Source: Dentipellis sp. KUC8613
Taxonomy: Eukaryota; Basidiomycota; Agaricomycetes; Russulales; Hericiaceae
Reading direction: 5' to 3'
Assembly: GCA_002286715.1 (NCBI GenBank)
Contig: NSJX01000011.1
Span: 380,106 to 444,105 of the forward strand
DNA: 64,000 nt
The position numbers were made by a program, and so were the translations under genes. Shown piece by piece: positions 23,401 to 34,597 of the stretch. The notes under the pieces were generated by a model. It ran no database searches, was not told the DNA's origin, and saw only the letters and a program-made list of their open reading frames with translations. Within the stretch, counting starts at the first letter, position 1, and each line of letters opens with the position of its first letter.

Positions 23401-23717
23401 TATTGCGTCCATGTATAGCCTGTCAAACCGTCACCCTGGTCGCATGCGTGACGTGCCTCTGTAATTACAGCGTCAAGTCAATGCACGAACAGGTGGTTGA
23501 AGAGCCGCAGACACTGACTCGAGAAGGACTGGTAGTTTTGGGTGCCAAACCAGATCAGCCCAGTCATTAGGGATTGGGGTATGCGGGGCCTGAGCCCGAA
23601 GTAGAGGTTTGGACGGTATGCACCCCACACGAGAGCCTCGGAGCCATTGTTGCTCGGGCTGGTCGCCTTGGAGAAGGCAGTCGAAGCCAGAGGGAGCAGC
23701 AGCCAGAGAAGCTGCAT
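20474..23717 (-). CDS. Mannosyl-oligosaccharide glucosidase (ER glucosidase I, GH63)
   Basis: Removes the terminal alpha-1,2 glucose from Glc3Man9GlcNAc2 on nascent glycoproteins in the ER. Exons begin with MQLLWLLLPLASTAF, a signal peptide or anchor, then WGAYRPNLYFGLRPR and IWFGTQNYQSF of the N-terminal GH63 domain. The C-terminal (alpha/alpha)6 domain shows FYWDEGFHLLHIGEWDNDL, INLIDEDGWVAREQILG, a DDYPRGPPHAGELHLDLISW stretch, YHVCHRGYLSLFP, and ENYWKGPIWMQMNYL. The final exons read SHPFTGWTSLITLILSEKY then TGA at 20476-20474. At least a dozen introns. One (21933-21873) is GC-AG after codons for RSK; reading through it gives a stop. Divergent from DIS3, with 270 bp between starts. Confidence 0.94.
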
Positions 23718-23987
23718 ACTGGCTAGGATGTAGGAAAGAGAGTAAATCCCTTACAACCGCGGCCTACAGGAGCTGGAGAATGGCGATGCGGTTCGTAACG
23801 GTTGTGCAGGCCAGCGCGTCTGGAGATTGCGACGCGACGTGGCAGAGCGCGCGTGTAGATAAGATTAGATCTGCTATACTCAGCCTTCCTCAGGCTGCTC
23901 ATTTGATTTTACGCGGTACTCCAGTACCACTGGTTCCAAGCGAACCCTCAGACTCTTCAGAGACGAAAAACACAGCCTGAGATAAAC

Positions 23988-26900
23988 ATGGTCTCGGTTA
24001 CAATCAGGAAACGTCCTCTCGAAGACGCAGTGATCACGCAGCGAAAGTTTTTCAAGAAGACTGCGAGGGGCAAGGTCATCAAGGGTGCGTCCACCCGTCG
24101 TATTGTGTCCTGTCCTAACGTACTCTTCCAGTCATCAGGGAAAGATATCTCAGGGATGATGTCGCTTGTGGTATAGAAGGTTGCACAGAGTGTACACTCC
24201 CCTCTGGATCTGCATTGCCCACGAACGGGTCCCTCGACCACGCGTCCTTCCCTCATGGACACTTCATTCTCCCTGATACAAATGTCTTCCTTGGGCAGGT
24301 ACGTTGATATATCTTTAGTACGGTGTATCGCCATAGTGCTTTACGTTGCGGATTCTTCTCTGACGATGAGCATGGTAGATGGACCTTATGGAGTCTCCGC
24401 TACTAAAATCGCCAATCATACTTCTGCAAACCGTCCTGGAGGAAGTGCGCCATCGTTCACTCCCACTGTACAACCGGCTGAAAGCACTAGTGAAAAGTGA
24501 CGACAAGCGATCATGGGTGTTCTATAATGAGTTCAGATCGTAAGCAACCTTGTTCGTCTACGACTGACGTAGCCATAACCCGACCTCTGCGGATCAGAGA
24601 AACGGCGGTTGTGCGAGAGGAGAACGAGACGCCAAATGACCGTAATGACAGAGGTATCTCTTTCCCAACATGGCGACATCCATGGCTGCTGACACGGAAA
24701 ATCAGGCATTCGTAGAGGAACGGCCTGGTATAACTTGCACCTTGCAGCAACACGGTCTTCCGCAGATGGGCCATCAAACACACCACATCCGAAGGTGGTG
24801 ATGCTCACAGACGATGTTGCCAATCGCCAGAAGGCACAGAAAGACAACATTCACAGTCTGTCAGGTACGCTGCTGCAGTTGTCTCGTTATCTACTTAGCC
24901 ACTTATGCACAGTGAAGTTCGCCAATATGTCGAAGGCCTGCCCAACTCTGCCCAGCTCTTGGACTTGCTGTCTGCTGAAGGTTCTGAAAACATCGAGCCC
25001 ACCTTGGCATCCGGACGAGCAGCGTTGTACCCCGATGTGAGCAACGGTCCTCGATTATTTCTGGGTTTGATGGGCTCACGCTTTATAGTACCTCCCTACG
25101 GCCACTCTGGCTGCCGGAGTCAAGGCTGGCCAGTTGCATCAAGGCCACTTCAATGCAAACCAATATAATTACCTGGAGGTACCTAGATATAGTTGGAAGT
25201 CTCGGCTTCATTCTGATCTTCTTTTTCAGGGAAGCGTACAGGTCGAAGGCTTCGACAAGCCGATCTTACTGGTCGGTCGGGAGAATATGAATCGCTCTGT
25301 GAACGGCGATATAGTGGTGGTGGAAGTCTTTAGCAAAGACCAGTGGAAGGCTCCTGCCGAAGAAGTCATTGATCAGGAAGGTAAATTGCTTCTAGTCTTG
25401 GTGATACACTCGCGCTCAATGGTTGGCGATAGTTGCCACCAGGAACGATGACGTTGAAGACTCCGATGAAGAGGGAGAGGCGAGGGAAGTCCGGACGCAC
25501 GAAAAGAAGATCTTGCAGAAGGAGGAATCGGCAAGGATACAATCCGAAAGACAGCCAACAGGAAGAGTCGTCGGCATCATCAAGCGGAATTGGCGAGCGT
25601 AAGAGTGATCGTCTTTGCCGGGTTGTTGATCCTGACTCATTCCGACTTCCAGATATGTCTGCCACATAGACAGCACCTCTCTCACGTCCTCCAACGCGAC
25701 TTCATTGGCACAACAGACCGTTTTCGCAACACCAGTATCGCGACTGCTCCCCCGAATCCGCATCCGTACGCGCCAAGCACCTACACTAATTGGGCAAAAG
25801 ATCCTCGTCACGATTGACAAATGGGATAATACGTCCCGTTACCCTGAGGGCCACTTTGTGCGGGCACTAGGCAAAGTCGAGAGCAAGGAGGCGGAGCAAG
25901 AAAGTCTGCTTTTGGAGTTCGATGTGCCGTATCGTCCCTTTGGAAAGGCGATTTTGGACTGCCTGCCGAAAGAGGGAGACCAGTGGGTCGTGCCACCAAA
26001 GAGTGATATCAGCCCTGAGTGGAGAGACCGAGAAGATCTGAGAGATCTTATTATCTGCAGCATTGATCCGCCAGGTGAGAGGAAAGTCTGCCCATAGCAG
26101 CACCGCGCTCATGAGGTTCGGCTGTTCAGGCTGCCAGGACATCGACGACGCATTGCATGCGCGTCCGCTGCCTAATGGGAACATCGAGGCCGGCGTCCGT
26201 AAGTGCTTGTCTCATAGACGGTTTCTCTTTCAGACACATTGCGGGTTCTAGATATCGCGGATGTATCTCATTTCGTCCATCCGAATAATCCCATGGACGA
26301 CGAGGCCGCCGCCAGGGGGACCACGGTATACTTGGTCGACAAGCGTATTGACATGTTGCCGTCTCTCCTTGGGACGAACCTTTGCTCGTTGCGCCCGCAC
26401 GTCGAGCGTTTGGCATTCTCTGTCATCTGGGTAGGTCCTTCTATGAACTTGAATCGCTTATACTGACGCTGTCCCGCTCAGGAACTGACTCCAACCGCCG
26501 AGATTGTGAACGTTCGATTCACCAAGTCAGTGATTGCCTCCAAGTCTGCTTTCACTTATGAAGAGGCTCAAATCCGCAAGGACGACGTGTATGTGCCTCC
26601 GCAAACTGTCTGTGATAGGAACTGATTCGCTCTCGTAGGCATCAGCAAGACGAGTTAACTCAGAGCATCCGACTTCTAAATACACTTGCCAAGCAGCTCA
26701 GGGACGCGAGAATGCGCGCGGGAGCCCTCAACCTTGCATCTCCTGAAGTCAAGATCCAACTTGACAGTCCCGAATCATCGGACCCTATTGACGTAGAGCA
26801 GAAGGAGATGCGGGAGACCAACAGCCTCGTTGAAGAGTTCATGCTGCTCGCCAATATCAGTGTAGCCAAGAAGATCGAAGAAACTTATCCTCAGACGGCA

Positions 26901-27907
26901 GTCCTTCGGTACGTTTGCCTGAATTTCTCGTTCAGCACATGCTGATTCGTGTATTCTGTAGTCGCCATTTGCCCCCGCCGAAGACTAACTTTGAGAAGCT
27001 ACAAGACATTCTCCGGAAGCGGCGCGATATGACCTTGGATGTGTCGAGCTCTGGTGCCCTAGCCGCATCGCTGGACAAGTGCATCGTGAGGACGAAATAC
27101 CATCGAAGTAATGCTATCTGTTGACATTGCATAGGACCTGAGCGAACCCGCTTTCAACACGCTGGTGCGCATCATGGCAACGAGATGTATGCTTTCCGCG
27201 GAATACTTCTGCTCAGGAAGCGTGTCCCGCGAGACGTTCGCGCATTACGGGCTTGCCAGTCCTATTTACACACACTTCACCAGTCCGATTCGTCGATATG
27301 CTGGTAAGCACAAACTGACATTCGCGTCACCAGCCAGAAGTTCACAACCCTTGCAGACGTTCTCGTGCATCGGCAACTGTCTGCCGCCATCTCGCATACG
27401 CCTCTGCATTCTTCGCTGCACTCCAAGACGCACGTAGAGCGCGTTCTAACCGTTGTCAACCGGCGTCACCGGATGGCACAAATGGCGGGCAGAGCTAGCG
27501 TCGAATTCTATGTCGGTCTGGCTCTGAAGGCCCGTGCAGAGAAGGCTCAGAAAGCAGGCGTCGGGCAAGTGACCGAAGAAGCCTTCGTCATCCGCACGTT
27601 CCGAAACGGCCTCGGTGTCTTTGTCTCCAAGTGGGTGTTTCAGTAACGGTGCTTTATGACAATGCACTAAGACCTGTACCCATACAGGCTCGGTATCGAA
27701 GGTCTGGTCATGTTCAAGCGCGACGTACAGTTCGATGCGGAAGAATATACGGTCACGGTCCCCGCCTCTGCGACTAACGCGATGGACGTGAAGATCTCGG
27801 TCTTCGACAAAGTGACGGTCAATATTGAGGTGGAGAAGGACAGGAATACACAGCGGGGGAAGGTCAAGATGACCCTCATACAGCCCATCGATTCGAGAGC
27901 ACTGTAA
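23988..27907 (+). CDS. DIS3: Dis3/Rrp44, catalytic exonuclease of the RNA exosome
   Basis: The 3'-5' exo- and endoribonuclease subunit of the nuclear and cytoplasmic exosome. The first exon reads [20 protein letters not shown]. The CR3 cysteine motif follows ([14 protein letters not shown]), then the PIN endonuclease domain starting [11 protein letters not shown] and including [14 protein letters not shown]. After cold-shock-like domains comes the RNB domain with its metal-binding [32 protein letters not shown] and [16 protein letters not shown]. The distal RNB shows [20 protein letters not shown], with the S1-type C-terminus ending [10 protein letters not shown]. Full-length with many short introns. 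The Asp residues of the RNB site and the PIN DTN are intact, so both activities are expected. Confidence 0.96.
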
Positions 27908-28389
27908 ATAACACTTCGGGCAGCAGAACGATTGAGAGCACGCGTTCTGGTTCATTCTGGAGTGATTGCGTAACACCGACAACTGACTCCCGTGGGCTGA
28001 ACTGGCAGCGGCTTACTGATAAGTATACGTGAGCTCGGGGCGAGTCAGCAGGCTGGTGGCGTCGGGTTCAGCACAGCGTAAGATCCGACGGCTTTTGGAC
28101 CACACAGAGCCGTCTGAGGGCAGTTCATGGGGGCATAGGGGCGCCGGAGAACAAGCAAGGCTGTTGAGAGGACGAAAAGGCGCAGGTTTGGAGAGAAAGG
28201 GCGTTGTTGTGGTCTGTTGTGCTAACACGCCTTGAGTCACGTCACACGCGGTGTGAGGGTTGTCTACTGCGCGCCGCTCCTCTCTAAGCTCTCTCTGTCC
28301 ACATCCCGCCTTCTCCTTCTCTCTTTCTTACCACCACCACCACCTCTCCCCCTTCGCGTCGTCGCATCTAGCCCCCTCTCTAACCTACA
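27908..28389. other. Intergenic stretch upstream of Atg8
   Basis: Holds the DIS3 3' end and the Atg8 promoter. From about 28270 to 28389 the plus strand is a long C/T-rich leader with a short CAC repeat (about 28330-28350), a pattern common in front of highly expressed fungal genes. Confidence 0.45.
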
Positions 28390-29037
28390 ATGCGTTCCAA
28401 GTTCAAGGATGAGCACCCCTTCGGTGAGTGGCAACCAGCGCTCGCGCATACGCAATCCCGCTCACCTTCCTATCGCGATTTCCTGCAGAGAAGCGCAAGG
28501 CAGAGGCAGAGCGCATCAGGCAGAAGTACCCCGACCGCATTCCCGTACGCGATTGCCCCTGTGTACCACCCTGAGCTCGAGCACTGAGATTGCGCCTGCA
28601 GGTGATCTGCGAGAAGGCGGATCGGACGGACATCCCCACCATCGACAAGAAGAAGTATCTTGTCCCATCCGTGCGTGCTTCGTACCCCAGAGGATGTGGG
28701 ATTGTAGTTTGCTAACGTTGGATGCACATTTGCTTCCGGCGGCGCATTAGGATCTCACCGTGGGGCAGTTCGTGTATGTTATCAGGAAGCGTATCAAGCT
28801 CGCGCCCGAGAAGGCCATCTTCATCTTCGTCGATGAGATCCTGCCGCCAACGGCTGCGCTGATGAGCGCGATCTACGAGGAGCACAAGTGCGTCTTATTT
28901 CGAACCCACAATTGCCCCTTATTGACAACGCCACATGTCATCCACACAGGGACGAGGATAACTTCTTGTATGTCAGCTACTCTGGCGAGAACACGTTCGG
29001 TCGTGAGGGTTGGGTCGAACTGCCATCCGATCTATGA
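28390..29037 (+). CDS. ATG8: Atg8, ubiquitin-like autophagy protein, 127 aa
   Basis: Conjugated to phosphatidylethanolamine on autophagosomal membranes. Five exons: 28390-28423, 28489-28544, 28602-28670, 28751-28887, 28950-29037. The sequence is highly conserved: [58 protein letters not shown] and [11 protein letters not shown]. Gly116 is the conjugation residue. It is followed by an 11-residue tail, [11 protein letters not shown], which the protease Atg4 must remove. Yeast Atg8 has a single residue there. Length before the glycine is exactly that of the family. Confidence 0.98.
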
Positions 29038-29572
29038 TCACCCTTGATTTTCTTGGGCAACTGGTCCAAGATGGCACGGACATCGCCGACCTAGATATTA
29101 TTTGGGAGAGGTATCCCGTCCAGTTAGCGTTACGGCATCTTATCTCCTAGCTCATACCCTCCCATCTTCCCTTCGTGAATCTGCTAGTAACGCCTTCCCT
29201 TGTACTTTATTATTTTCCTCGCCTTTCGTACCAGCATTGCAACGTCGTTGAATGGAATATGTATAATTGAATCAAGCAGGATATCGAAGCAGTATTTCAT
29301 GTTGTGTAATTGAGGCATGCATAGCGCTCAGCTATGTGTATGGACTGTAAATGGGGTGCCTGATGTCAACTGCTAGCTATGGCTAGGTGATAGGATAACA
29401 GCAACACTAGACGGAAATAAGTATGTACAGGAGACGGTGAATACACAAGGCAATGAAGCAGCGCTATACTACACAAACGCTCAAGAGTTCAGCAAGTATT
29501 AGAATATTGTCAGCCCTTGGACACGGTAAGTAGCTCGAACATAAGTAACAGGCTTTCGGCAACTGCTACAGA
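29038..29572. other. Intergenic stretch between convergent genes
   Basis: AT-rich spacer holding the 3' UTRs of Atg8 and the Rad51 paralog. No frame of note. Confidence 0.5.
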
Positions 29573-31140
29573 TCACGGTCCACTAGATGAAGTGAGCCCT
29601 TCCTCCCAAGCGTCAAAGTCTAAATCTTCGGGAATCGGGTTCTCAAACTCGTTCCAGTACGCATCTTCTTCGTCCTCCGCGTCGGCGGACGCACCGAAGC
29701 TCGACGACGGCTGCAGCTCGTTCGCGGCCGACTCGACGTCGAGCCGGGCGACCTCCGGCATGGCGGTGAGAGGGGGCTGTTGCTGGCTTGGTGCATGGCG
29801 TGCCTGCAGAGTCCCGCTTGCCCGACGATGGTGCTCTACCCGTGGCATGCTAGGCACCGGCTCGTCCACCGTCTGCAGCCCGCCAGACGTGACGACAAAA
29901 TCGATGGAAGAAGGAGAACAGACGGAGCTGAACACGACGGTCAGGCGCCGAATAAGCACCGATTGGTCTGTAATGCCGGGAAGCGGGGCAGACTCCAGGG
30001 CGGATGGGCGGGACGACGACGCCCCATCCAGGCGCCGGCGTTTTGTAGGTGGAAGATGTAGTTCGTCGAGGTGTCGTCTCCGGCCAGTGCGGGAGAGCAT
30101 AATGCGCGCATTGACCTGGTTCGCCCAGACCAGGCCCAACGCAGCGCTCTTCCCAGTTTCTCCGGGCAGCGTATCGGCGCGATTGAACAGCCGCGCCTGG
30201 TCTGCATAGATGATGTCGCCGGGTAGGCCCTTGTCCGCATCTGCGGGCCTGTCCCACACGTCGACGACCTGGTTCAGCACCAAGATCGCGATCTGGTGTT
30301 CATCGGCCAAAGTGTGCAGCTTCGCGGAGATTTCAGACAGGTGTCGCGCGCGCTCGGTTAGGCGCATGGTGGTGGCCTTGTCGTCTGTGAAGAGGTCCGC
30401 CAGGGAGTCGATGACGATCAGTCTCAGAGGCTTGGATGTACGGCTGGCAGAGTCGATGAGGGCCGGGATCATGGTGGAGAGGACGAGGAGCAGCTTAGCG
30501 ACTGTTTTCGCTTCGACGGTCTGGATGTGGGAGAGGCTGCAGGAGTGCGGCGAGGAGGATACGAGGGGGTGCTCTTGCGCGAGCTCGATCAGGCGGCGGG
30601 TGGGCAGGGCTGCATGCGTCGTTACGTAGCAGGCGGAGCCGGAGAGGCCCCCGCTAGAGGTAGGAAGCTGGACGAGCAGCGAGAGTTGCAGTGCGAGCTG
30701 GGTTTTGCCTGAAGCTCTTCAGGTATCTCGATTGGTGAGTCTATCCGGTAAAAGAACTAGTTGGTGGACGTACCCTTCGCCGGCTAGATCCCAGACCATG
30801 CCCACACGGATGCCACCATTGAGCATACCGTCGAGCGATTCATCCCCAGTCGTGATTGTCTGACTACCATCTTCCGAGACCTCTGCTAGTGGGCGAGGTG
30901 GTTTGTAGAGTGCTTTACAAACGGCTTTCAGGATCGTCTGAGCCTCTATTGGCGCGATCCTACACTTCTTGGCCAGGTCCTGAGGCGACGCGAATAGGAC
31001 GCTGGTGACATCCGTGAATCTGCCTTGGAGATTTGCGTCAACTTCGCTACTGACACGCGTAGCTATGGGTTACCTTGCGCCAAAGCTGCTCTCTGACTCG
31101 GAGAAATGTCCTCGATCTCAGTCAAAAGAATTGAATCCAT
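29573..31140 (-). CDS. Rad51 paralog (Rad57/XRCC3 type), 486 aa
   Basis: Recombination mediator that helps Rad51 filament assembly in homologous recombination. Three exons: 31140-31074, 31023-30774, 30716-29573. The N-terminus carries a small helical DNA-binding region (FASPQDLAKKCRIAPIEAQ). The RecA core has Walker A GEGASGKT at 104-111 and Walker B LRLIVIDSLADL ending near Asp209. The L2-side segment is IAILVLNQVVDVWDRP, then GLVWANQVNARIMLSR, the sequence that separates Rad57/XRCC3 from other paralogs. The C-terminal 120 residues, with TKRRRLDG and an acidic end, are long for the family and probably disordered. The acceptor at 30717 is set by the Walker A frame. Confidence 0.9.
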
Positions 31141-31874
31141 GTCATGAGGAATAGCACGTCGGAGAGATCCTCTGCATCTCGTTCAGCAAGATGGATGAAG
31201 TACGAAAGGCAGTCACTGCGTACGGATGAACGCCGGGTACGCGTACGGCGCCAGCCCTCCAATAGACGCTGGCATTCGATATTCGCTGACCGTTTTGCAA
31301 GCCCTGCGGCCACACGCCGACGCCCCTCAATCCATCACTTGCATTATTTACTGACGTTTTGATCGTGCAGATCGACGGCTGTTACAGCCTACTAGCGACT
31401 CTGTCAACGCGCATTTAGCAGTGGACAATGCAAAGCACAGGTTTGCCTGCGCGTTCCAATGCATCTAATTTACACGCATACGCAGCATGATGCAGGCCCC
31501 TAGATCGCTGCATACCGTTGTTCACGAGCTCTCATACCGCTTTGATGGAAGCTATCGAGTCGGAACAGCCTTCTTGGACATTCTCGTTCTCCGCGGTGCC
31601 GTTCCTTAGACTTCTCGACCACATCTGCTGTCTGCTCAATTCCTCATATTGTACTTCATCGCCCCGATCGCTCTCGGGGGGCTCGGATGCAACGATCCCA
31701 TGTTGGCGCCCGCGCGTCATACTGAACAATCCGGAATGTCCGGACAGCCTAGTTGTTTTCCAGCAATGGGGGATTCCAGTAAGTAGCCGGTCATTCGTGG
31801 TGCTTTATAAACGATACACGGCTATCGGCAAGACTTGTCATCCTTACTTCCCGTTTCTCTTGACGAATCTAATC
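31141..31874. other. Divergent intergenic region (Rad51 paralog / PAP2 gene)
   Basis: A plus-strand frame from 31518 runs into the PAP2 first exon in another frame but has no domain. Small opposing frames at 31122-31362 look like shadows. Treated as promoter and leader sequence. Confidence 0.45.
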
Positions 31875-33385
31875 ATGGCGATGCCACAGTTTCTGCGGTT
31901 CGGATCTGATGATGCACAATACCAGCACAACCAGCCTCCATCACCGAGTCGGACGCAGCTCATAATTTCCTATTCGCTTGATTGGTACGGCAAACCCACA
32001 CATGTGTCTGATTGTCTGCTGATATCACACTTAAGGGTTGTCACTTTAGTGCTCGTGTAAGTGCTCAAGCGGTATATGCACGACGGTCAGGCTCACGAGC
32101 CACAGGGCTGCGTTTTTTGCCTTGAACAAAGTCGACGGGTTCAAGAGAGAATTCTCACTTTCTGATACCACGTACGTCCTCCATCTGACCCGTTGCGCAC
32201 CAACTCATGATACTCCAAAGAATACAATACCCGTGAGCTCTTCGGTACTACTGTTCCATTCGTTTCTGACCAGTCAGCCCTCGTGAAGCTTTACTGAACA
32301 CGAACGCGTACCTGTAGGTACTATTCCTTTTGCCGACTGTCTGCGAATTAGTCGGTTGCTCACCTGTCACTCAGGATAAGGCTTTATATTTCATTGCAAT
32401 CGTCGCACCCCTTGTCCTGCAGTGGGTGATAAACGTATTGACTATCCGAACATGGTGGGATGCGCATAGCAGTGCACTCGGAGGTGAGGCGGCCCTTATC
32501 CTTAACGACATCGCCTGACCCAATCCCATTTCAGTAATCCTATCTCTGGCTATCTCGGGATCTGTCACACAATTCGTGAGGATAACTGTAGGTCGCCCAC
32601 GACCAGGTATGTCCATCGAACGCCCAGGAATTATGACGACAATGCTGGACAAACCGTCTAGACTTCATCGTCCGGTGCAATCCGGCACCAGGAACTGTAG
32701 ATCCACCATTAGGGCATTCCTCGGCATCCATTTGCAACCAAAGCGACATCAGCATACTGAGAGAAGGCTTCAGAAGCTTCCCCAGCGGACATGCTAGCTG
32801 TAGGTCCGCATGCCAGCGTGTCGAAGCCCGACACTAACCTTATACAAGTGTCATTTGCCGGTCTGGGTTTCTTGTCCCTTTATGTGGCCGGAAAAATGCA
32901 CCTATTTGACGGGCGAGGACATACGGTATGCTTCCTAGCATACGATGAGAATACTCGCTTTGCTCACCGACGTCTCCTGTTCTGTAGCTCAAAGTATGGA
33001 TCGCTCTGGCACCCGTCTCAGGTGCCGCGTTGGTAACGATATCGCGTTCCATGGACTACCGCCGTAAGCTGCATCCTGCATATTACCGCGGTCGAGTCTG
33101 AGTGCCTCTTCCGTAGACCATTGGGAAGATCTACTTGTAGGGGCCATCCTCGGTGTCTCCACAGCATGTCTCGCCTACCGACAATACTACCCGCCTCTGA
33201 ATTCTGAGTTCTCTCACCGGCCATATCCACCACGATCACGCCGCGCAGATGACGTGCTACCAGTGCATGCCAACCGTCCGCCTTTTGCAGGAGGGATCTA
33301 CAGCGGAGTCGATATTGGGGAAGACGTTGAGCTGAATGCAACTGTGAGGAAGGGCCTCGTCGACAGAGATACCTCTGCTAGGTAG
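31875..33385 (+). CDS. PAP2-family lipid phosphatase (Dpp1/Lpp1-like), 324 aa
   Basis: Integral-membrane phosphatase acting on phosphatidate or diacylglycerol pyrophosphate. Eleven exons: 31875-31984, 32036-32056, 32106-32171, 32221-32232, 32289-32313, 32375-32483, 32535-32606, 32662-32799, 32849-32925, 32988-33063, 33117-33385. Exons of 21, 12 and 25 nt lie close together, yet together they rebuild the conserved loop SLSDTTIQYPFTEHERVP. The three PAP2 signatures are present: VRITVGRPRP (motif 1), FPSGHAS at 178-184 (motif 2, His182) and SRSMDYRHHWED at 229-240 (motif 3, His236 and Asp240). Six transmembrane segments are expected. The C-terminal 70 residues are polar and cytosolic. An alternative start is ATG 31881. 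Confidence 0.93.
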
Positions 33386-33641
33386 TGCAAGCTTCCCCCT
33401 CATATACTGGTACCTATTTACTACACCCTAGTGTGCACATCGATGCACCCACTGCACCCACTGACTGATAGCCTCATGTACTTTATTCTCCTCTGATTGA
33501 CTTGATTGCCCTTCCTTTCTCCTTATCTCTTGCTTTTGTGCTCTCCGAGCCACCTACACTACCACTGCTGCCACTCAGCTGAGACAGATTCCACATCTAG
33601 AGGAGGACATTAGCATAGGCATTGACTAGAGAAGGTATGAT

Positions 33642-34163
33642 CTAAGATATACACACTTTTGCCTGCTCCTTTGCAATGTTTTTCACATCAGTCATATTAT
33701 CTAAAGTCTCTTCAACACGAAGGAGTCTGTTATTTGTCTCATTGACAGTATTGTACATTTCCTTGACAGTATTGTGCATTTCATTGACAGTATTGTGCAT
33801 TTCATTGACAGTATTGCACATTTCATTGAAGTCATTTTTGAGTTGATGTGCCCACAGCGGTGCATCATCCATCGGTACGACAGTAGCCTCCAGGCGTTTT
33901 ATGTACAACGTGGCCTGTTGATAATCGGCAGCAAAGTCGCCAGGCATGCCCTGTTCTAAGAGTGATATATATCAGAACAAAGTACAAGCTGTTGATGCAG
34001 AAAGACAGTAGTCACCATGATGCTCCAGGAGTTCCTTACGGTACATGACCGCGGCCAAGACATCGGACGAGGTAGGAGGAACTGTAGGCGGAGGCGGCAA
34101 AGCTACTGAGCTACCTTCGCTTTTCAGCGGGAGAGGAATGGATCCCAGAGGAGCAGCAGCCAT
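33642..34163 (-). CDS. Heptad-repeat coiled-coil protein, 153 aa
   Basis: Two exons, 34163-34016 and 33955-33642, joined across a 60-nt intron. The N-terminus is Pro/Ser-rich (SSVALPPPPTVPPTSSD). A conserved-looking helix follows (MYRKELLEHHEQGMPGD), then LYIKRLEATVVPMDDAPLW and a run of near-identical seven-residue units, NEMxNTV, repeated four to five times at roughly residues 99-132. Spacing by sevens with hydrophobic M and V positions predicts a coiled coil. The downstream stretch RLLRVEETLDNM continues the helix. No catalytic residues. From memory, similar short proteins occur in many copies in polypore genomes. Function unknown. Confidence 0.72.
33735..33840. repeat. 21-bp tandem repeat array inside the coiled-coil gene
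   Basis: On the plus strand the unit ATTGACAGTATTGTGCATTTC recurs with a 21-bp period about 4.5 times with few changes. It encodes the seven-residue heptads of the overlying gene on the other strand, so copy number can change without breaking the frame. Confidence 0.85.
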
Positions 34164-34597
34164 GGATGGAAGAAGTAGGGCTGAATGGGCTCGTAGTTGA
34201 AATGCTCCTGGCGGGAAAGGAACGACTGAAACGACCGTGTTCAGCTTGAGCCAGTCGAACAACACGCGATCACGTGGTACTCTACAGTTCCATGCGCATG
34301 GCAAGGTTGTGACCCAAGACCGCTGTGCTGGGAGTCCCGAGCTTACAAGCTCGTGCTTGTAGCTATAGGCTGTCGAGCTATATCATGCGTTCGCTATACT
34401 CTACCACATGGCTCTTGGAAACGATCCCGGGATCATTATGTACACCTAACATGTTACAAGTGCATATCGATACCGTCCTTGATCCTTCGGTGTGCCTGCA
34501 CGCATCGTCATACAAAAGTATACACAAAGGTAAAGGAAAAGATTACAAGCAACTCTTAACTGCGAGCTCATATATATCTGCCTGCGCTGCGGCCTGC
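34164..34597. other. Spacer between the coiled-coil gene and HID1-like gene
   Basis: Upstream region of the coiled-coil gene and 3' end of the HID1-like gene; both are on the minus strand. A plus-strand frame at 34325-34840 overlaps HID1 coding exons and is a shadow. Confidence 0.45.

Noticed and set aside
31518..32060. 180-codon plus-strand frame before the PAP2 gene
   Set aside because: It overlaps the first PAP2 exon in another frame and has no recognisable domain; the PAP2 frame fits the family.
33735..33840. Regular short repeats resembling a CRISPR array or minisatellite
   Set aside because: There are no spacers; the units are directly adjacent and encode in-frame heptads in a two-exon gene.
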